Shown piece after piece: positions 11,437-23,294 of a stretch of 64,000 bases of DNA. The notes beneath the pieces are model-generated. The model was given only the letters and a program-made list of their open reading frames with translations, did no database searches and had not been told where the DNA came from. The DNA comes from Heterodera schachtii. Lineage: Eukaryota > Nematoda > Chromadorea > Rhabditida > Heteroderidae. A program made the position numbers and the translations under genes. Where the stretch lies: contig SIJG01000002.1 in NCBI GenBank assembly GCA_023374025.1, forward strand, positions 154,998 through 218,997, in the 5' to 3' direction. Each line of letters begins with the position of its first letter. Position 1 is the stretch's first letter.

Positions 11437-12126
11437 TTATAAATTAATATTTTAATAAAAGTTTTTTTTTTAATTAATTTTAATTTTGATTAAATTATCA
11501 AGGTGTTTTCATTTTTAAGTTATTAGGCTTTTATTTTTAATTCTTCATTTGCACTTCATATTTATAAATGTTGATTTGGTTGATCACATGGTCTTTTTCG
11601 TCGCATTTGTCAATGATCTAAATTTTTGGATATATTTTTTATTTTTGCTAGTATAATTTTCCAAACCCTCTTCCTAAGGACGGGTATAATTATTTCTTAG
11701 GAAATAACAGGAAAATTCCTAAAATCCAATGACGCGTAAATTTTTGTCATATCCAATGTAAAACAACTAATTTTTATTCAACTGATTTGTATTTTTCGCC
11801 GGATAGGTTTTTTCCAACTTTCTTTTTGTTTCTGTTGATTATTTTCTCATTTCACCGCATTTTTCGAATATTCATTTCAAGGACATCTTGAATCGATGGG
11901 TATTTCAAATTTTCAAGTAAGAGCTCAAACTTCAAGGACTTCCTTGCCATTAAAAGACGAATCCCTTTCTCGATCTTCGAAATATAAATTTTTATTTTCC
12001 ATGGATAATTTTTAAATGATATTTTTGTTGCTAGTTAAAGTGATTTCCAATTTTACAATTTTAAATCTTTTTATATGTTAATTAAATAATTTTCATACAT
12101 TCTAATAATTGTATTTAAAATTTAAT
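11437..12126 (+). repeat. Segmental duplication D1, copy 2 with 206-bp extra block
   Basis: Same sequence as 9788-10263, except for the extra 11884-12089 block, which starts CATCTTGAATCGATGGG and is less AT-rich. Homology stops where the foldback element at 12136 begins. Confidence 0.85.
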
Positions 12127-12135
12127 GTTTTTTTC

Positions 12136-13085
12136 GGCTACCCGACTTTTGGGGACCCGACATTTGGGGACCGAACGCCATTTGAGCAAAAGGCACTTAG
12201 GGAAACCACCGACATTTGGCGACCCGACATTTGGGGATTTTAATAAAACAAAAAAAATATTTAAAAATTTAATTTTAAGCCCAAAATTAGACAAAATTAA
12301 GTCTGCTTTAGCCAGAGTTAATTCCATTGCAAGAAAAAATTAAATAATATTTTAAAAATTAACTCTGTTTCCGGACTCACCGCGAGAGGAGGTAGCAGAA
12401 TTTTGAGCCCACCTAACCACAACACAATAGACAAATCACAATACACTTTATGTACAGTACACCCTTTCCAATATCAGAAATTTTGGTTGAAGGCTTTGTT
12501 GCGATTGAGAACCCAAACGATGATGAGATTCTTACTCATCTCAGGTCTTTGCAACACAGACTTATGCGCAATGATTTTGAGAATTGGGACGACCCAAATG
12601 GTGATTTATTCTGTTTTCACACCCCGTTGGCCCTTGGGAAAGGCAGTTTAAATAAAAGTTGAAAAAGGGCGTACTGTATATAAAAAGGTAGTGTGATTTG
12701 TCTATTGTGTTGTGGTTAGGTGGGCTCAAAATTCTGCTACCTCCTCGCGGTGAGTCCGGAAACAGAGTTAATTTTTAAAATATTATTTAATTTTTTCTTG
12801 CAATGGAATTAACTCTGGCTAAAGCAGACTTAATTTTGTCTAATTTTGGGCTTAAAATTAAATTTTTAAATATTTTTTTTGTTTTATTAAAATCCCCAAA
12901 TGTCGGGTCCCTAAATGTCGGGTCGCCAAATGTCCGTGGTTTCCATAAGTGCCTTTTGCTCAAATGTCGTTCGGTCCCCAAAAGTCGGGTCCCCAAATGT
13001 CGGGTTCCCTAAGTGTCGGGTCCCTAAATGTTGGGCCCCCAAATGTCGGGTCCCCAAGTTGCAAATCCCCAAAAGTCGCACCACG
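12136..13085. mobile_element. Foldback (Mutator-like) element with about 340-bp arms
   Basis: The left arm (12136-12473) is repeated inverted in the right arm (12657-13085). The match continues through TTGGGGACCCGACA words, AAGCCCAAAATTAGAC, GAGCCCACCTAACCACAAC and ACAGTAC near the loop. The outer arm parts are arrays of a 14-15 bp word (CCCAAATGTCGGGT). The right arm has about 100 bp more of these. Ends read GGCTACCCGACTTTTGGGG and, inverted, CGTGGTGCGACTTTTGGGG, very close to the ends of the GCGCC element at 36729. Flanks GTTTTTTTC and GTTTAATTTC may be a decayed target duplication. Mutator-like assignment rests on the similarity to 36729, which has a clean 9-bp duplication. Confidence 0.8.
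12450..12662 (+). CDS. Coding-like ORF in foldback loop (70 aa), possibly captured gene fragment
   Basis: An ATG-started frame of 70 codons fills the loop (12474-12656) and runs a few bases into both arms. Unlike almost every other frame in the window it has balanced base composition and a normal globular protein make-up: acidic residues, Asp-Asp-Glu, His, two Trp-free hydrophobic stretches, and segments such as ILVEGFVAIENPNDDEIL and DLFCFHTPLALGKG. I do not recognise the family. The loop of a Mutator-like element is a known place for captured host gene pieces (Pack-MULEs), so a truncated exon is the likeliest reading; a remnant of the element's own gene is the alternative. A TATA-like TATATAAAAAGG at 12676-12688 lies beyond the 3' end, in the right arm. 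Confidence 0.4.
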   Translation: MYSTPFPISEILVEGFVAIENPNDDEILTHLRSLQHRLMRNDFENWDDPNGDLFCFHTPLALGKGSLNKS

Positions 13086-14330
13086 GTTTAATTTCGAACA
13101 CTTGCGTGAGATTTTTTATTCAAATATTATTTTTTTAAGAGAATTACTAATAATTTTTTACTTCCTTTTGTATATGAAACAAAGAATTAGTTTAATTGAA
13201 AGGATATTTTTAATGAAAAAGATTCTTCTTATTGTAAATTAAATATCCTTGAACTTAAAATTTTCTAAATTTTTCAGGATTTATTTTAACAGCTTTTACA
13301 CCAAAAAATAATCATTATGCAATTTTAGAATTTTTGGTAAATTTTAATTTAAAAATGAAATTTGGGGAAAATTACCCCTTCAATTTTGAAAAAATATGTC
13401 CATATTTCATGTTTTTATATATCCATTAATTAGAAGTTTTTTGTTTATCTCTCACTGTTTCGTTGACGCTTTGTGCAACTGCCAGCCAAACATAATTAAT
13501 TTTTAATTAAGTTCTTTTTTTAGTAATTGCTTTAGAATTTAAATTTTTTAATGACAAATAATACAATTTTTGTTGTTCAAATTTCGCATTACTTAAATTT
13601 AATTTCTGTTGTTAATAATTAAATTTCTTCATTATATTAATATTAATAAATTTTTTTGAATTTTGTATTTCCATCTCCAAATAAATTGAACTTTGGCTTT
13701 TTAAGTTATATTGATAATGCTTCTATAATAGTATATATTTCGCTCCAGATTATATATAATAATACTTGATTTTCTAATTTTATATTCTTGTTTATTGTAG
13801 TATACAATTATTTATAATGTATTAAAATTGATATATAATTATGAAATAATTAACATTTTATTTATTCTTATAGTTTTTAAATTTATGTGATATCAAATAA
13901 ATTTTAACAATTATTATTGTAATATCACAATTTAATATTTGGTAAATATCATTTTCTAATTGAAATTATTTCGTTTTTATTCGAATTTTTGTTTTATATT
14001 TTTAAATTAAATAAACTTGCTTGCTCTTCAAGTGCATGTCCTTCAATTGTGAATTGTAGCCGATAATTCAATGAAATTTATATTCTCATTTATACAAAAT
14101 TGCTCTTATAAAATTACTTTATTCCGAAATTTTTTATCTTTGGCATTGCGTTGTGATATAAGTTCTTTCATTTGCATTAAACTGGATAGAAAGTTAATTA
14201 CATTTTCTTATTTCACTTTAAGCATTGTTTTCGTGAGAATATGTTGGATTTTCGAATTTTTAATCCCTTTTATTTTTCTTGCATTTCTCATCCTTCAAAA
14301 TTCCAATTTTCAATATATTACCTAGAATTT
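13086..14330. other. AT-rich background, no convincing gene
   Basis: An 84-codon ATG frame at 14071-14325 predicts a very hydrophobic peptide rich in Phe, Ile and Leu. T-rich DNA gives such frames by chance, so it is not called a gene. The rest is low-complexity AT sequence. Confidence 0.55.
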
Positions 14331-14720
14331 TTTAAAGAGCATTAAGGGGACTAAGGTCAGCTTCAGCAGATGTCCATCCTGATCAAGCTCTATTCAATTA
14401 ACTGATCATCATTGGATGAATAACGTATAAAACATGGTAATAAAATCTTGACTGGAAAATGGGTCAATAGAGTGAATCAGCATTTCTTGAAAAACGAGAT
14501 ACGGTAGTATTATTGCCTGAAATCATAAGCGTGGATTGGTATGTAAGCAAGCTTACAATAATTCATTACAGCATATTTAGAAAGGATGCTAAGAACAAAA
14601 AAAAAGTTTAAATTTAAAAATTTAATTAAAAGTGATTATAATATATTATGGGAGTTATGGAATTCGATATTTTTTCTAAAAAGTTCCAAGTAATGATTAA
14701 ATTTTTATCCCATAAAAATA
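14331..14720. other. Unassigned block of balanced composition
   Basis: About 270 bp (14331-14600) have clearly higher complexity than the surroundings, with words such as GGTCAGCTTCAGCAGATGTCC and AACGAGATACGGTAGTATT. No frame stays open for long and no repeat partner was found in the window. It may be a gene or transposon relic; the identity is unknown. Confidence 0.35.
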
Positions 14721-14983
14721 CAGGGTGACAAATAAGTAATGTCCCACTTTATAATTTCTTAAATCTCGAAAAGTAATAAACTGATTTTAATCCTTTAATA
14801 ATCATATTAAAGCCAATTCAATTCTCTTTAAGGAGAACCGAATGAAAAATAAAAATTCCATTCTATATTAGTGTAATGACACCATCAAAAATTGTGACCC
14901 ATTTTTGGCGCCAAAAGTTAACTGTACTTAGAGAATAAAAAAATTCTAACAACCGAACTAAGTTAAGCAAAACAATGAATTGT
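14721..14983 (+). mobile_element. Mariner-type element, left end only
   Basis: CAGGGTGACAAATAAGTAAT follows a TA dinucleotide. It lines up with the terminal repeat of the complete element at 16363 as GGGTG--A-ATAAGT--TGTC. The pattern CAGGGTG...ATAAGTAATGTCCC is typical of nematode and insect mariner ends. No inverted partner was found before the duplication that starts at 14984, so the right half is missing or replaced. Confidence 0.5.
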
Positions 14984-15420
14984 CCAGCCCAGGTGCCAAC
15001 AGACAATTCTGAACCGAAACAAAATACGACGTTGAAAAATTAATAATATCGTGAATTTTGCCAACATTAGAAAATAAAGAAATTCTTAGGCGGCGGAAGA
15101 AGCCAATCGAAAAATAGCTTAACAAAAGCATCTAAAATATTTTTCATCCATTTTATTTATAAATCCACTAAGGGATATTTATTTATGTTGAAATATTTAA
15201 ATGATTAAAATTTCCAACCATATTAATTAATCTTCAGAATTGTTATAGCAAAAACTTCAACAATAGAATTAATCTTATTTTAAATCTATTAAACTTTTAA
15301 GTTTCAACCATAACAATTTTTCCGATTAAAAGAAAAATTTCGATGTTCATATTCAAAATAATTGAGTCTTTCTTTACTTTTTACATTATTTTTTCTTTTG
15401 AAATTTAAATTTTTAAAATT
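14984..15420 (+). repeat. Segmental duplication D2, copy 1
   Basis: About 437 bp nearly identical to 23284-23721, including AACAGACAATTCTGAACCG and TTCTTAGGCGGCGGAAGAAG. The shared part begins with GTCCAGCCC(A/T)G. In the other copy that is the exact right tip of the hAT-like element 22186-23294. So this copy carries a fossil transposon end with nothing of the element behind it. Confidence 0.88.
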
Positions 15421-16128
15421 TTGAATTTGTTTATGCTGATTTTTTATTTAATGAGTTGACAGAATAAAGATTTGAAAGAATAAAAAATGTTTTTTTTTCA
15501 CAGAATTGATCAATTTGATTCCTTAATGGAAAATCATATTTATTTAAATTTTTTCGAATGTTTCATTTTCTTTTTATATTCATTTTTTTGATAAATTATC
15601 AATTCATTTTCCAAATTATTAAAATGTTTGTTAAAATGTTCATTGGTGAAATAATGTTTTAATATTTTAATTAATTAACTTTGTTTCTGCTTACCTATAT
15701 CAATTAATAATTTAAATTATCTTTTTTATTTTTAAGGTCATTTATTTTGTAATTATTTCGTTTAAAATCAGCAGAGGGATGCTACCCCAAAACTGCAAAA
15801 GATGGCCTTAGAGCCAAAAAAGAAAAATGCGAAGTAAATCAATATTAGAAATGGATTTCATAAATTTTGTCAAAAAAATTCATAAATGTTCAAAAAAAAG
15901 TGTAAAAATGGGGAAGATTCAAAAATGGGCAAATTCCACCAAAAGATGGCCAAACCATATCCCTGAGAATTTCCATAAAGTAATTTGTTTTTAATTTATC
16001 TATTAAAAACTTTATTCTGTTTTATTTTTTATTTATTTTGTACTTTTATTATTTTTTTTTATATTTTTTTTTTGCTATTTCAAAAATTATTTGCATTAAA
16101 TAATAAGACTTTGTTAAATTATTTAAAT

Positions 16129-16205
16129 TTCGAATATCACAATTATATTTATTTTTAAACTCATGCATTCAGCACACCTGCACCAAACACTTCTACCATT
16201 TCCTT
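16129..16205 (+). repeat. Dispersed repeat S, copy (in D3)
   Basis: TTCGAATATCACAATTATAT, then TTTTTAAACTCATGCATTCAGC and CACCAAACACTTCTACC. Related segments stand at 19424, 42216, 53095 and 61322. Confidence 0.6.
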
Positions 16206-16360
16206 TTTCAAAAACAATTAATCCACTAACATATTTTAAATGGTAATTTCTCAAAAGTCATCTTTATTTATTGATTTATTTCTTTTTTCCATCATTTTTA
16301 AAATTCATAACAATAATACCAAAAAATTCTAAAATTACCAAAATTAGTACTTTTTGTAAT

Positions 16361-16362
16361 TA
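16361..16362 (+). other. TA target duplication, left
   Basis: TA directly before the element at 16363, mirrored by TA at 17248-17249. The paralogous empty site at 19633-19634 has a single TA. Confidence 0.9.
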
Positions 16363-17247
16363 CTTAGGGTGTAACATAAGTTCTGTCGGCCTTAAATTTT
16401 TTAAAATGCAAAAATTCATAACTCCGTTATTCCTGCACTTATTTTAATAATTCTTTTTTTATTTTGTTGATCATGGTATCCTCTTTCATTCCATGCGATC
16501 GTTTCATTTTCTATTTGCTTCATCAATTTTTTTAGTATTTTTTCCCGAACATGCCAAAATTGGAAATTGACCCATTAATTTTTCCCGAATTTTTTAGGGT
16601 CAAAAAGCCAAACCTGACATAACAAAACGAAGTTTTTCTGTACAATTTAGACCAATAGAATCCGAATTTGGCCTTAAATTTGACCTATCTTTTCACCCTG
16701 AGCTTGTACTGCTCCAACTCCATGCATGAAGTTGGAGCTGTACAGGTTTAGTGAAAACACAGAGACCTAATCTAAGGCCTTATTCGGACTCAGCGTTGTC
16801 GATTTACCCAATTTAATTAAATTTGGAATTTCCAACATCACTTTTAAAACATTCTGTTACTTGGTGGTCTTGGAAAATGCCGTTTTTGGGGACCACATTC
16901 AGACTTGGCCCTCCAATAATTCAATTAATAGGTTTTAAAATTTTTCTTATTATTTTTTTCTAGTCCTAACTTTGCTCTATTTACTCATGTTTTCGTTTTC
17001 TCTGTATCTATTTTTCTTTTCCTGAAATCAGCCTTCAAAAATACCTACCACGAAAATGACCATTTTTGCTTTTTCAACTCTAACTCCTTATAGACTTTTC
17101 CATTGGGATTGATCTTTTGCCTGAAAAATGGCAACATATTATCGATGATAATGGTAATTAGTTGGGTCCAGTTTTTGTTTTTTTAATTTAAAAAAATAAA
17201 TCTTCTTCAAAAAATGAAGGCCGACAGAACTTATGTTACACCCTAAG
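16363..17247. mobile_element. Mariner-type MITE, 885 bp, 31-bp TIRs
   Basis: The ends are perfect 31-bp inverted repeats beginning CTTAGGGTGTAACATAAGTT and ending in GGCCTT, flanked by TA on both sides. The duplicated locus at 19621-19650 lacks the element and reads GTAATTATAATTAGG. That is exactly the sequence expected before insertion if TA was duplicated, so ends and target rule are both proven within the window. No transposase frame is visible. The interior carries a hairpin at 16706-16744 and a stretch (16738-16830) resembling the last 87 bp of the window. TA targeting places it with Tc1/mariner; an autonomous relative elsewhere would be required. Confidence 0.95.
16706..16744. repeat. 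Hairpin inside the mariner-type MITE
   Basis: The 14-nt arms TGTACTGCTCCAAC and GTTGGAGCTGTACA pair with one mismatch around an 11-nt loop that itself contains ATGCAT. It lies about mid-element. Confidence 0.8.
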
Positions 17248-18049
17248 TATAATTAGGTTTGTACCCATTCAGCGGCAAAGTCTGCCTTTTAATTTTAATT
17301 ATCTAATAATTAAAGTTATATTTTAGCAATTTTCTTACTGGATTCGATAAGAAAATTATTTGTTTTTATTATTTATTAAGCTATTTATCATAAAAATTGA
17401 TTACAATATTAAATTATATTCTTGAAAAAATAATATATAATAATTTATTGCTTAATCACTTATTTATTTATATTATTAGGATTAAATTACATTATAAATT
17501 AATTTATATTTTAATATTAATTTATTCAAGTTTGAGAAATTATTGAATTTATCTATTCTAATTCATAGTTAACCATTTTCTTTTATTTTTTAGCATTAAT
17601 AAATTTTGAAAATTATTATTTTATTTTTTATTTTATTGACACACTTCTGTGCCAATTTTTAAATTTCAATGAATTTTATAACACATGGCACGACCGAGAA
17701 CACTCTTTAAAATTAATAATAATTTTGAACAAATTTACTTAAAAAAAGTGCCACTAATTACCACTTTTTTTTAAATAATTTTCTGATTTTAATGCTAAAT
17801 TATGATTTTTTAGGCTTAATGTTCTGGTTTTCAATTCTTCAATCATTTTTCATTCCCTGTAAATAATGTATTTTTAAATTATTTAATTTTATTAAATTTA
17901 TATATATTTTTTTGTTAATTAATGTTTTTAATTTCAATTTTTTCTCGTGTATTCTGCCTCTGAGTCTATTTCTCAAATGTTTTTCCTCAATCTCTTTTAG
18001 TTGGTTTTATACTCAAATTTGTTTAGAGCAAATATTTATTTAATTTATG

Positions 18050-18400
18050 TAAATATTTTTTGATTTATTTTGTTCCTAAATCTTGCAAGAGTACGGAATT
18101 TTGTTTTTTTTTCATCCCTCCTCCTCGTTTTTTAATTTAAATTTCTTTTTAAAAACTTTAATATATTTTTTTATTTTCACATTGAATTGGATTTTTTATT
18201 TGCTTTTTATTATATAAGCTGTTGATGTGTTAAAAATATTCTTTTTTACATTAAAAACTTCCATTTTCTGTATTTTCTGCGATTATTAATTTTTAATTAA
18301 ATTTTATTTGCTTCTTAAAATAATTTATTTGGATGATTATGTTGGGTAGGAAAATGTTCTTGACCCTCGGTTTCCCGGGCTTCAACCTATAATTTAATTT
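18050..18400 (+). repeat. Diverged repeat shared with 21565-22000
   Basis: CTTGCAAGAGTACGGAATTTTG, TTGCTTTTTATTATATAAGC and GGGCTTCAACCT parallel CTTGTAAAAGCACTGAATTTTG, TTGCTTTTTATTATACAAGC and GGGCTTCAACCT at 21590-21985 in the same order. This is an older duplication than D1-D3. Confidence 0.6.
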
Positions 18401-18939
18401 TTTTTAAATTAAATTGAAAATGAAAATTAATGAAAAAATTTTTAACAAAATCAATTAAAAAGACTCATCAAAATAATCGAAATATTATGTATAGTGAAAA
18501 ATCTGATAATTGGTTTTTCATTATATTAAATAAATATGCTTTTGTAACTACGAAATCATTTATTTTAATAATTTTCCTTTTTGAACCCTAAAATTTCTTT
18601 TTAGACTTATTTATAATTGTTTATTTTTAATTCCCATTAAAATTTATTTTATTTTTGTATAATTATATAATTAGAAATTTCATATTATCTCTTGCTATTT
18701 TTGGACGGGTCGAACTGCTTCCGATTTGCAAAAACATTCATATATTAACAAAAAAGCTAAAAAAATTCTGCAAATAATTATTTATTTAATTTATACAAAA
18801 TATTTTAAAATCTTTTTTTTTTTTTTGCTAAATTTACAAAACTAATGGACCTTGAGTTTTTTCTTTTAATTTTATTTTTTAAAAACTTAATGTATGTCTT
18901 TATTAAATATAAATTATTTTATTGTTCACTTTAGCGCAT

Positions 18940-20194
18940 ATTAAAATGTTTGTTAAAATGTTCATTGATGAAATAATGTTTTAATATTTAAATTAATTAA
19001 CTTTGTTTCTGCTTATATCAATTAATAATTCAAATTATCTTTTTTATTTTTAAGGTCATTTTTTTGTAATTATTTCGTTTAAAATCAGAGGGATGCTACC
19101 CCAAAATTGCAAAAGATGGCCTTAGAGCCAAAAAAGAAAAATGCGAAGTAAATCAATATTAGAAATGGATTTCATAAATTTTGTCAAAAAAAATCATAAA
19201 TATTCAAAAAAAAAAAGTGTAAAAATGGGGAAGATACAAAAATGGGCAAATTCCACCAAAAGATGGCCAAATCATATCCCTGAGAATTTTCATAAAGTAA
19301 TTTGTTTTTAATTATCTATTAAAAACTTTATTCTGTTTTATTTTTTATTTATTTTGTACTTTTATTATTTTTTTTATATTTTTTTTTGCTATTTCAAAAA
19401 TTATTTGTGTTAAATTATTTAAATTTCGAATATCACAATTATATTTATTTTTAAACTCATGCATTCAGCACACCTGCACCAAACACTTCTACCATTTCCT
19501 TTTTCAAAAACAATTAATCCACTAACATATTTTAAATGGTAATTTCTCAAAGTCATCTTTATTTATTGATTTATTTCTTTTTTCCATCATTTTTAAAATT
19601 CATAACAATTTAAAATTAATACTTTTTGTAATTATAATTAGGTTTGTACCCATCCAGCGGCAAAGTCTGCCTTTTAATTTTAATTATCTAATAATTAAAG
19701 TTATATTTTAGCAATTTTCTTACTAGATTCGATAAGAAAATTATTTTTATTTTTATTATTTATTAAAATATTTGTCATAAAAATTGATTACAATATTAAA
19801 TTATATTCTTGAAAAAATAATACGTAATAATTTATTGCTTAATCACTTATTTATTTATATTATTAGGATTAAATTACATTATATATTAATTTATATTTTT
19901 AATATTAATTTATTCAAATTTGAGAAATTATTGAATTTATCTATTCTAATTCATAGTTAACCATTTTCTTTTATTTTTTAGCATTAATAAATTTTGAAAA
20001 TTATTATTTTTATTTTTTATTTAATTGACACATTTCTATGCCAATTTTTAAATTTCAATGAATTTTATAACACATGGCACGACCGAGAACACTCTTTAAA
20101 TTAATAATAATTTTGAACAAATTTACTAAAAAAAATGCCACCAATTACCACTTTTTTAAAAATAATTTTCTGACTTTAATGCTAAATTATGATT
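18940..20194 (+). repeat. Segmental duplication D3, copy 2 (empty site)
   Basis: Matches 15618-17813 without the 885-bp insertion. The uninterrupted insertion site, one TA at 19633-19634, lies between ACTTTTTGTAAT and TAATTAGGTTTG. Divergence from copy 1 is modest, with scattered changes and short indels. Confidence 0.92.
19424..19498 (+). repeat. Dispersed repeat S, copy (in D3)
   Basis: Same words as at 16129-16205, carried along in the duplication. Confidence 0.6.
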
Positions 20195-22185
20195 TTACAA
20201 AAAATTTCTCTTTTAATCCCATACAAAATCCGTCTCTTTTAATTAATTATTTATTCTTCGAAATTCATTTAAATCCAGTGTCTTTATGCACAAATTCCAA
20301 AAGTAACTAATTTTTTTATAAATTTCGCCCAAACAATTGCAATTTGTCAAGAAAATAAATAACAATTTTGGAAATGATTTTTTTTCATTTTTAATTCCTT
20401 AAGGGAGTATTTGAAAGTTTTTTTGTCGATTATCAGGGGTGTATTTTACGCTTTTATTGAAATTCTGCTATGAAATTTCTGGGCAAAGGCCAAAATAGGT
20501 GCTAAAGTTTGAAAATGCCAAAATATGTGCTAACCCCCGTTTTAGGTGATAAAAAGTCGCTCGAAACCAATTCTGCCAAATTGATTAGCTTTATTTTTTA
20601 ATAATAATTTGTATTATTAATATGCTTTATTTTTGTAATAATTTTTATCATGTTCATTAATGTATTGGCTATTCTTAAATATTTTTATTTATATTAATTT
20701 TTCGTCATGAACATTTTGTGGTTTTGTCTTGTAATTTATTGTGAGATCGTGGTAATTAACATTTTCAGTTTTAATTATATAGTTGTAATAAAATTATAAA
20801 ATTGCTTAGCTTTTTAATTATGTTTTATAGGGAATAATTTGTTTGTATTGTTTTAAATAATTTTTTGGTCGCTTAAATTTATGGAATTAATAAAAAGTTT
20901 AAATATTTATGTTTAAATTTGAGTTGCTCACTCAATATCTTTTAAAATGGTTTTTGTTCGTCAACTTTTTAATTATATTCGCATTCGAAATGTTTTTTTA
21001 TTTTGGAAAATTTTTAGTTTAGTATTTCTGTTTAATTGCCTCACCTTAGATAAGTAATTATTTTTTTATTCGACTCAAATAATTTTTTTACTTTTTAAGT
21101 TGCTGTTTAATTTTAATTTTTCTATGATTTTTTCCATAAAAAAGTGAATGTTCATTAATAATGGGAAATTTCATTTTTGACCCTGTGGGTAATTTTTTAT
21201 TTTTAATCTTAATCTTAGGTTCTCTGTTTATTATTTATATTTATATTTTTTAAAATATTTTTTAATTTATTAACTATAATACCAAATAAAAGCAATTTTT
21301 TTTATTATATTAATCATCATTCTGAATCATTATAAGAATATAAAATAGAGTCCTTATAATATTTAGATATATAAATGGTTTTAATTTAATTTATTAAAAT
21401 ATTTTATGAGACTGAATTGACCCCTAATAATCCATATCCCCACACCCAATATTTTTTTTAAAAAAGTAAAAATTTTTTTGCTCAAAGATTTGAGAGTTCT
21501 TTATTTTAATATTAATATTTTACAATAAAAAAATAAGTAAAATCAGCAAATATTTATAAAAAATTCTTGATTTATTTGTTTTTCTTAAATCTTGTAAAAG
21601 CACTGAATTTTGTTTTTTTTATTCTCATCCTCTTTGCTTTTTTCTTTTAATTTAAGTTTAATTTTTAAACTTTAATGCATATTTTTATGTAATTACAAAT
21701 TATTTTATCGTATCACTTTAGCGTATGTTGGCGTTTTCCCGTTAAAAAATTTGTAAGATGCTGCTTCTAATTCAAAAATATTTAAGGTTTATTTCAGCTT
21801 AGTTCAAATTTAAATTCAAAATTTCTTTACGTTTATTGTGTTTTTGATTTTGTTGATAATTTAAAAATATTTTATTTAATATCAAATTGGTTTGCTGTTT
21901 GTTATTTGCTTTTTATTATACAAGCTATTGATTTGTTAAAATGCTCGTTTTTTACATTGAAATAGCGGTGGGCTTCAACCTTTAATTAAATGTTTTTAAA
22001 AAATTTCCAAAAGGACTTTTCATTAATTAATTTACAAGTTTTTTGGTCTTAAATTCTTTATTTTTGATAGAATATTTATTTATTGTCCATCCTTTGGCAC
22101 ACCTCGGAAAAGCATGGATCAGAGAATTAAAAATTTTTAAAGTAAAACAAAGATACTCTACACATTTAGTGGATTCCATTTGAAT
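20195..22185. other. AT-rich background with one transposon-like fragment
   Basis: At 20433-20560 a GC-richer fragment begins CAGGGGTGTATTTTACGC and contains GCCAAAATAGGTGCTAAAG and GCCAAAATATGTGCTAAC. These are words of the element at 24363-24988. It is probably a decayed relative. The remainder is AT-rich, including the 21565-22000 partner of 18050-18400. Confidence 0.5.
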
Positions 22186-23294
22186 CAGGGCTGGACGTAA
22201 CTGATTTTCAATTACGGAAATCCGTAATCCGTAATTACGGCGATTTTTTCAGTTACGGCCATCCGTAATCCGTAATTACGGAGGTCCAAAAACCCCGTAA
22301 TCCGCAATCCGTAATCTGTAATTTTCAAAAAAATTTCTTTTTTAATTTTAAAAATTTTTATTTAAAAAATCCAATCTAAAAATTGGTTAAGAATAATTTA
22401 TGACCAGAATTAAAGCTTCGCTTGATTTTTTGAGGCGACAAATCCCAAAATATGGGCCGAGGGAGAAAAATAGCAAAAATAGGGCAAAATTGGCAGATTC
22501 AGAGCTGTGGTCAAAAATTTTCAAAATTTTTAAATTAAATTTCAATAATCTCACCCTATTAGAAGACCTTTTAAAACAAAATTAAAAATATTGTCTTGGT
22601 TTGGCGGTTCCGAAAGGCAAATAATTTATAATTTGTGACGTAAAGATTTTAGGGTTCATTTTTGGAATCCCTTTGCGAAGGGGTCCCGGCTATGTAAATT
22701 GCTAACCTTTTTTAATTTTTAAACAGTTTTTGCGGCGTGCTTTTTCCAAAAAAATGTGGAAGATGGGGGGGGGGGGGGGGGTTAGGCGGCGCCGAAAGGC
22801 TCCTCCGGGAAAAATTTGAAAATTTTTATGCAATTTGCTAAAGATTTTGTCAAAAATGACTAAGATTAGGAGCTAATATTTAAAAATAATTAGGAGTTTT
22901 TGGGGTGGGCGATGCCGATAAGCGCCGCCGAGAAAAAATTATCAGAATTTTAACGAATTTTGTTAAAAAATAGCCAAATTTTTTAGGCATTTCATCTTTT
23001 CCCTTTCGCTAGGCCTCCCGCCCCCTTTTATATATGCTAATAATACTACAAATTACTAAGAATAAGTCAGATGAAATCGAAATATGGTAGCCTTTTAATA
23101 AAAATAGAAAAAAAAAATTCATTTTATAAAAAATAATCTTACAAGAAATCGTCTCGAAAAATAATCTAAAAAAGACGGTTACGGATCAAAATTACGGAAA
23201 AATCCCAAAAATCCGTAACCCGTAATCCGTAATTCCAAAAAGGCCGTAATTTCCATAATCCGTAATACGTAATCCGTAATTACGTCCAGCCCTG
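22186..23294. mobile_element. hAT-like element 'CCGTAAT', 1109 bp
   Basis: The 15-bp terminal repeats CAGGGCTGGACGTAA face inward. Next to each are arrays of the word ATCCGTAATCCGTAATTACGG (5 or so per side). CAGGG ends with subterminal repeats are typical of hAT elements, where the repeats bind transposase. Flanking 8-mers ATTTGAAT and GTGCCAAC do not match, so one flank was probably rearranged, which fits the D2 duplication that starts at this tip. The interior holds two or three copies of the G-tract/palindrome module (22727-22960). No transposase frame is seen. Confidence 0.82.
22727..22960 (+). repeat. G-tract/GC-palindrome core module, two copies
   Basis: TTTGCGGCGTGC, then CCAAAAAAA, then a run of 17 G, then GGCGGCGCCGAAAGGC and GGGAAAAATTTGAAAATTT make the first copy. 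The second (22905-22945) has GGGCGATGCCGATAAGCGCC. A weaker third copy may precede at 22660-22700 (GGGGTCCCGGC). The same layout recurs in the elements at 24049, 28006, 31940, 33264 and 50058. Confidence 0.75.

Larger units (their letters stand above)
15618..17813 (+). repeat. Segmental duplication D3, copy 1 (interrupted)
   Basis: Outside the inserted element at 16363-17247 this is about 1.3 kb that matches 18940-20194, with small gaps. Shared words include AGAGGGATGCTACCCCAAAA, AAAGATGGCCTTAGAGCC and ACACATGGCACGACCGAGAA. Direct orientation; the copies start 3.3 kb apart. Confidence 0.92.

Noticed and set aside
11244..11447. 67-codon frame across the 11215-11436 block
   Set aside because: Spans A12/T12 homopolymers and a duplication boundary, so it is not a conserved unit.
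12115..13242. Frames along the arms of the 12136 foldback, including 12403-12651 in another frame
   Set aside because: Arm frames occur as mirror images on both strands, and the 12403 frame is the shadow of the better 12450 frame.
14071..14325. 84-codon hydrophobic ORF
   Set aside because: ATG start but composition-driven Phe/Ile/Leu/Ser content, no motif, no splice or context support.
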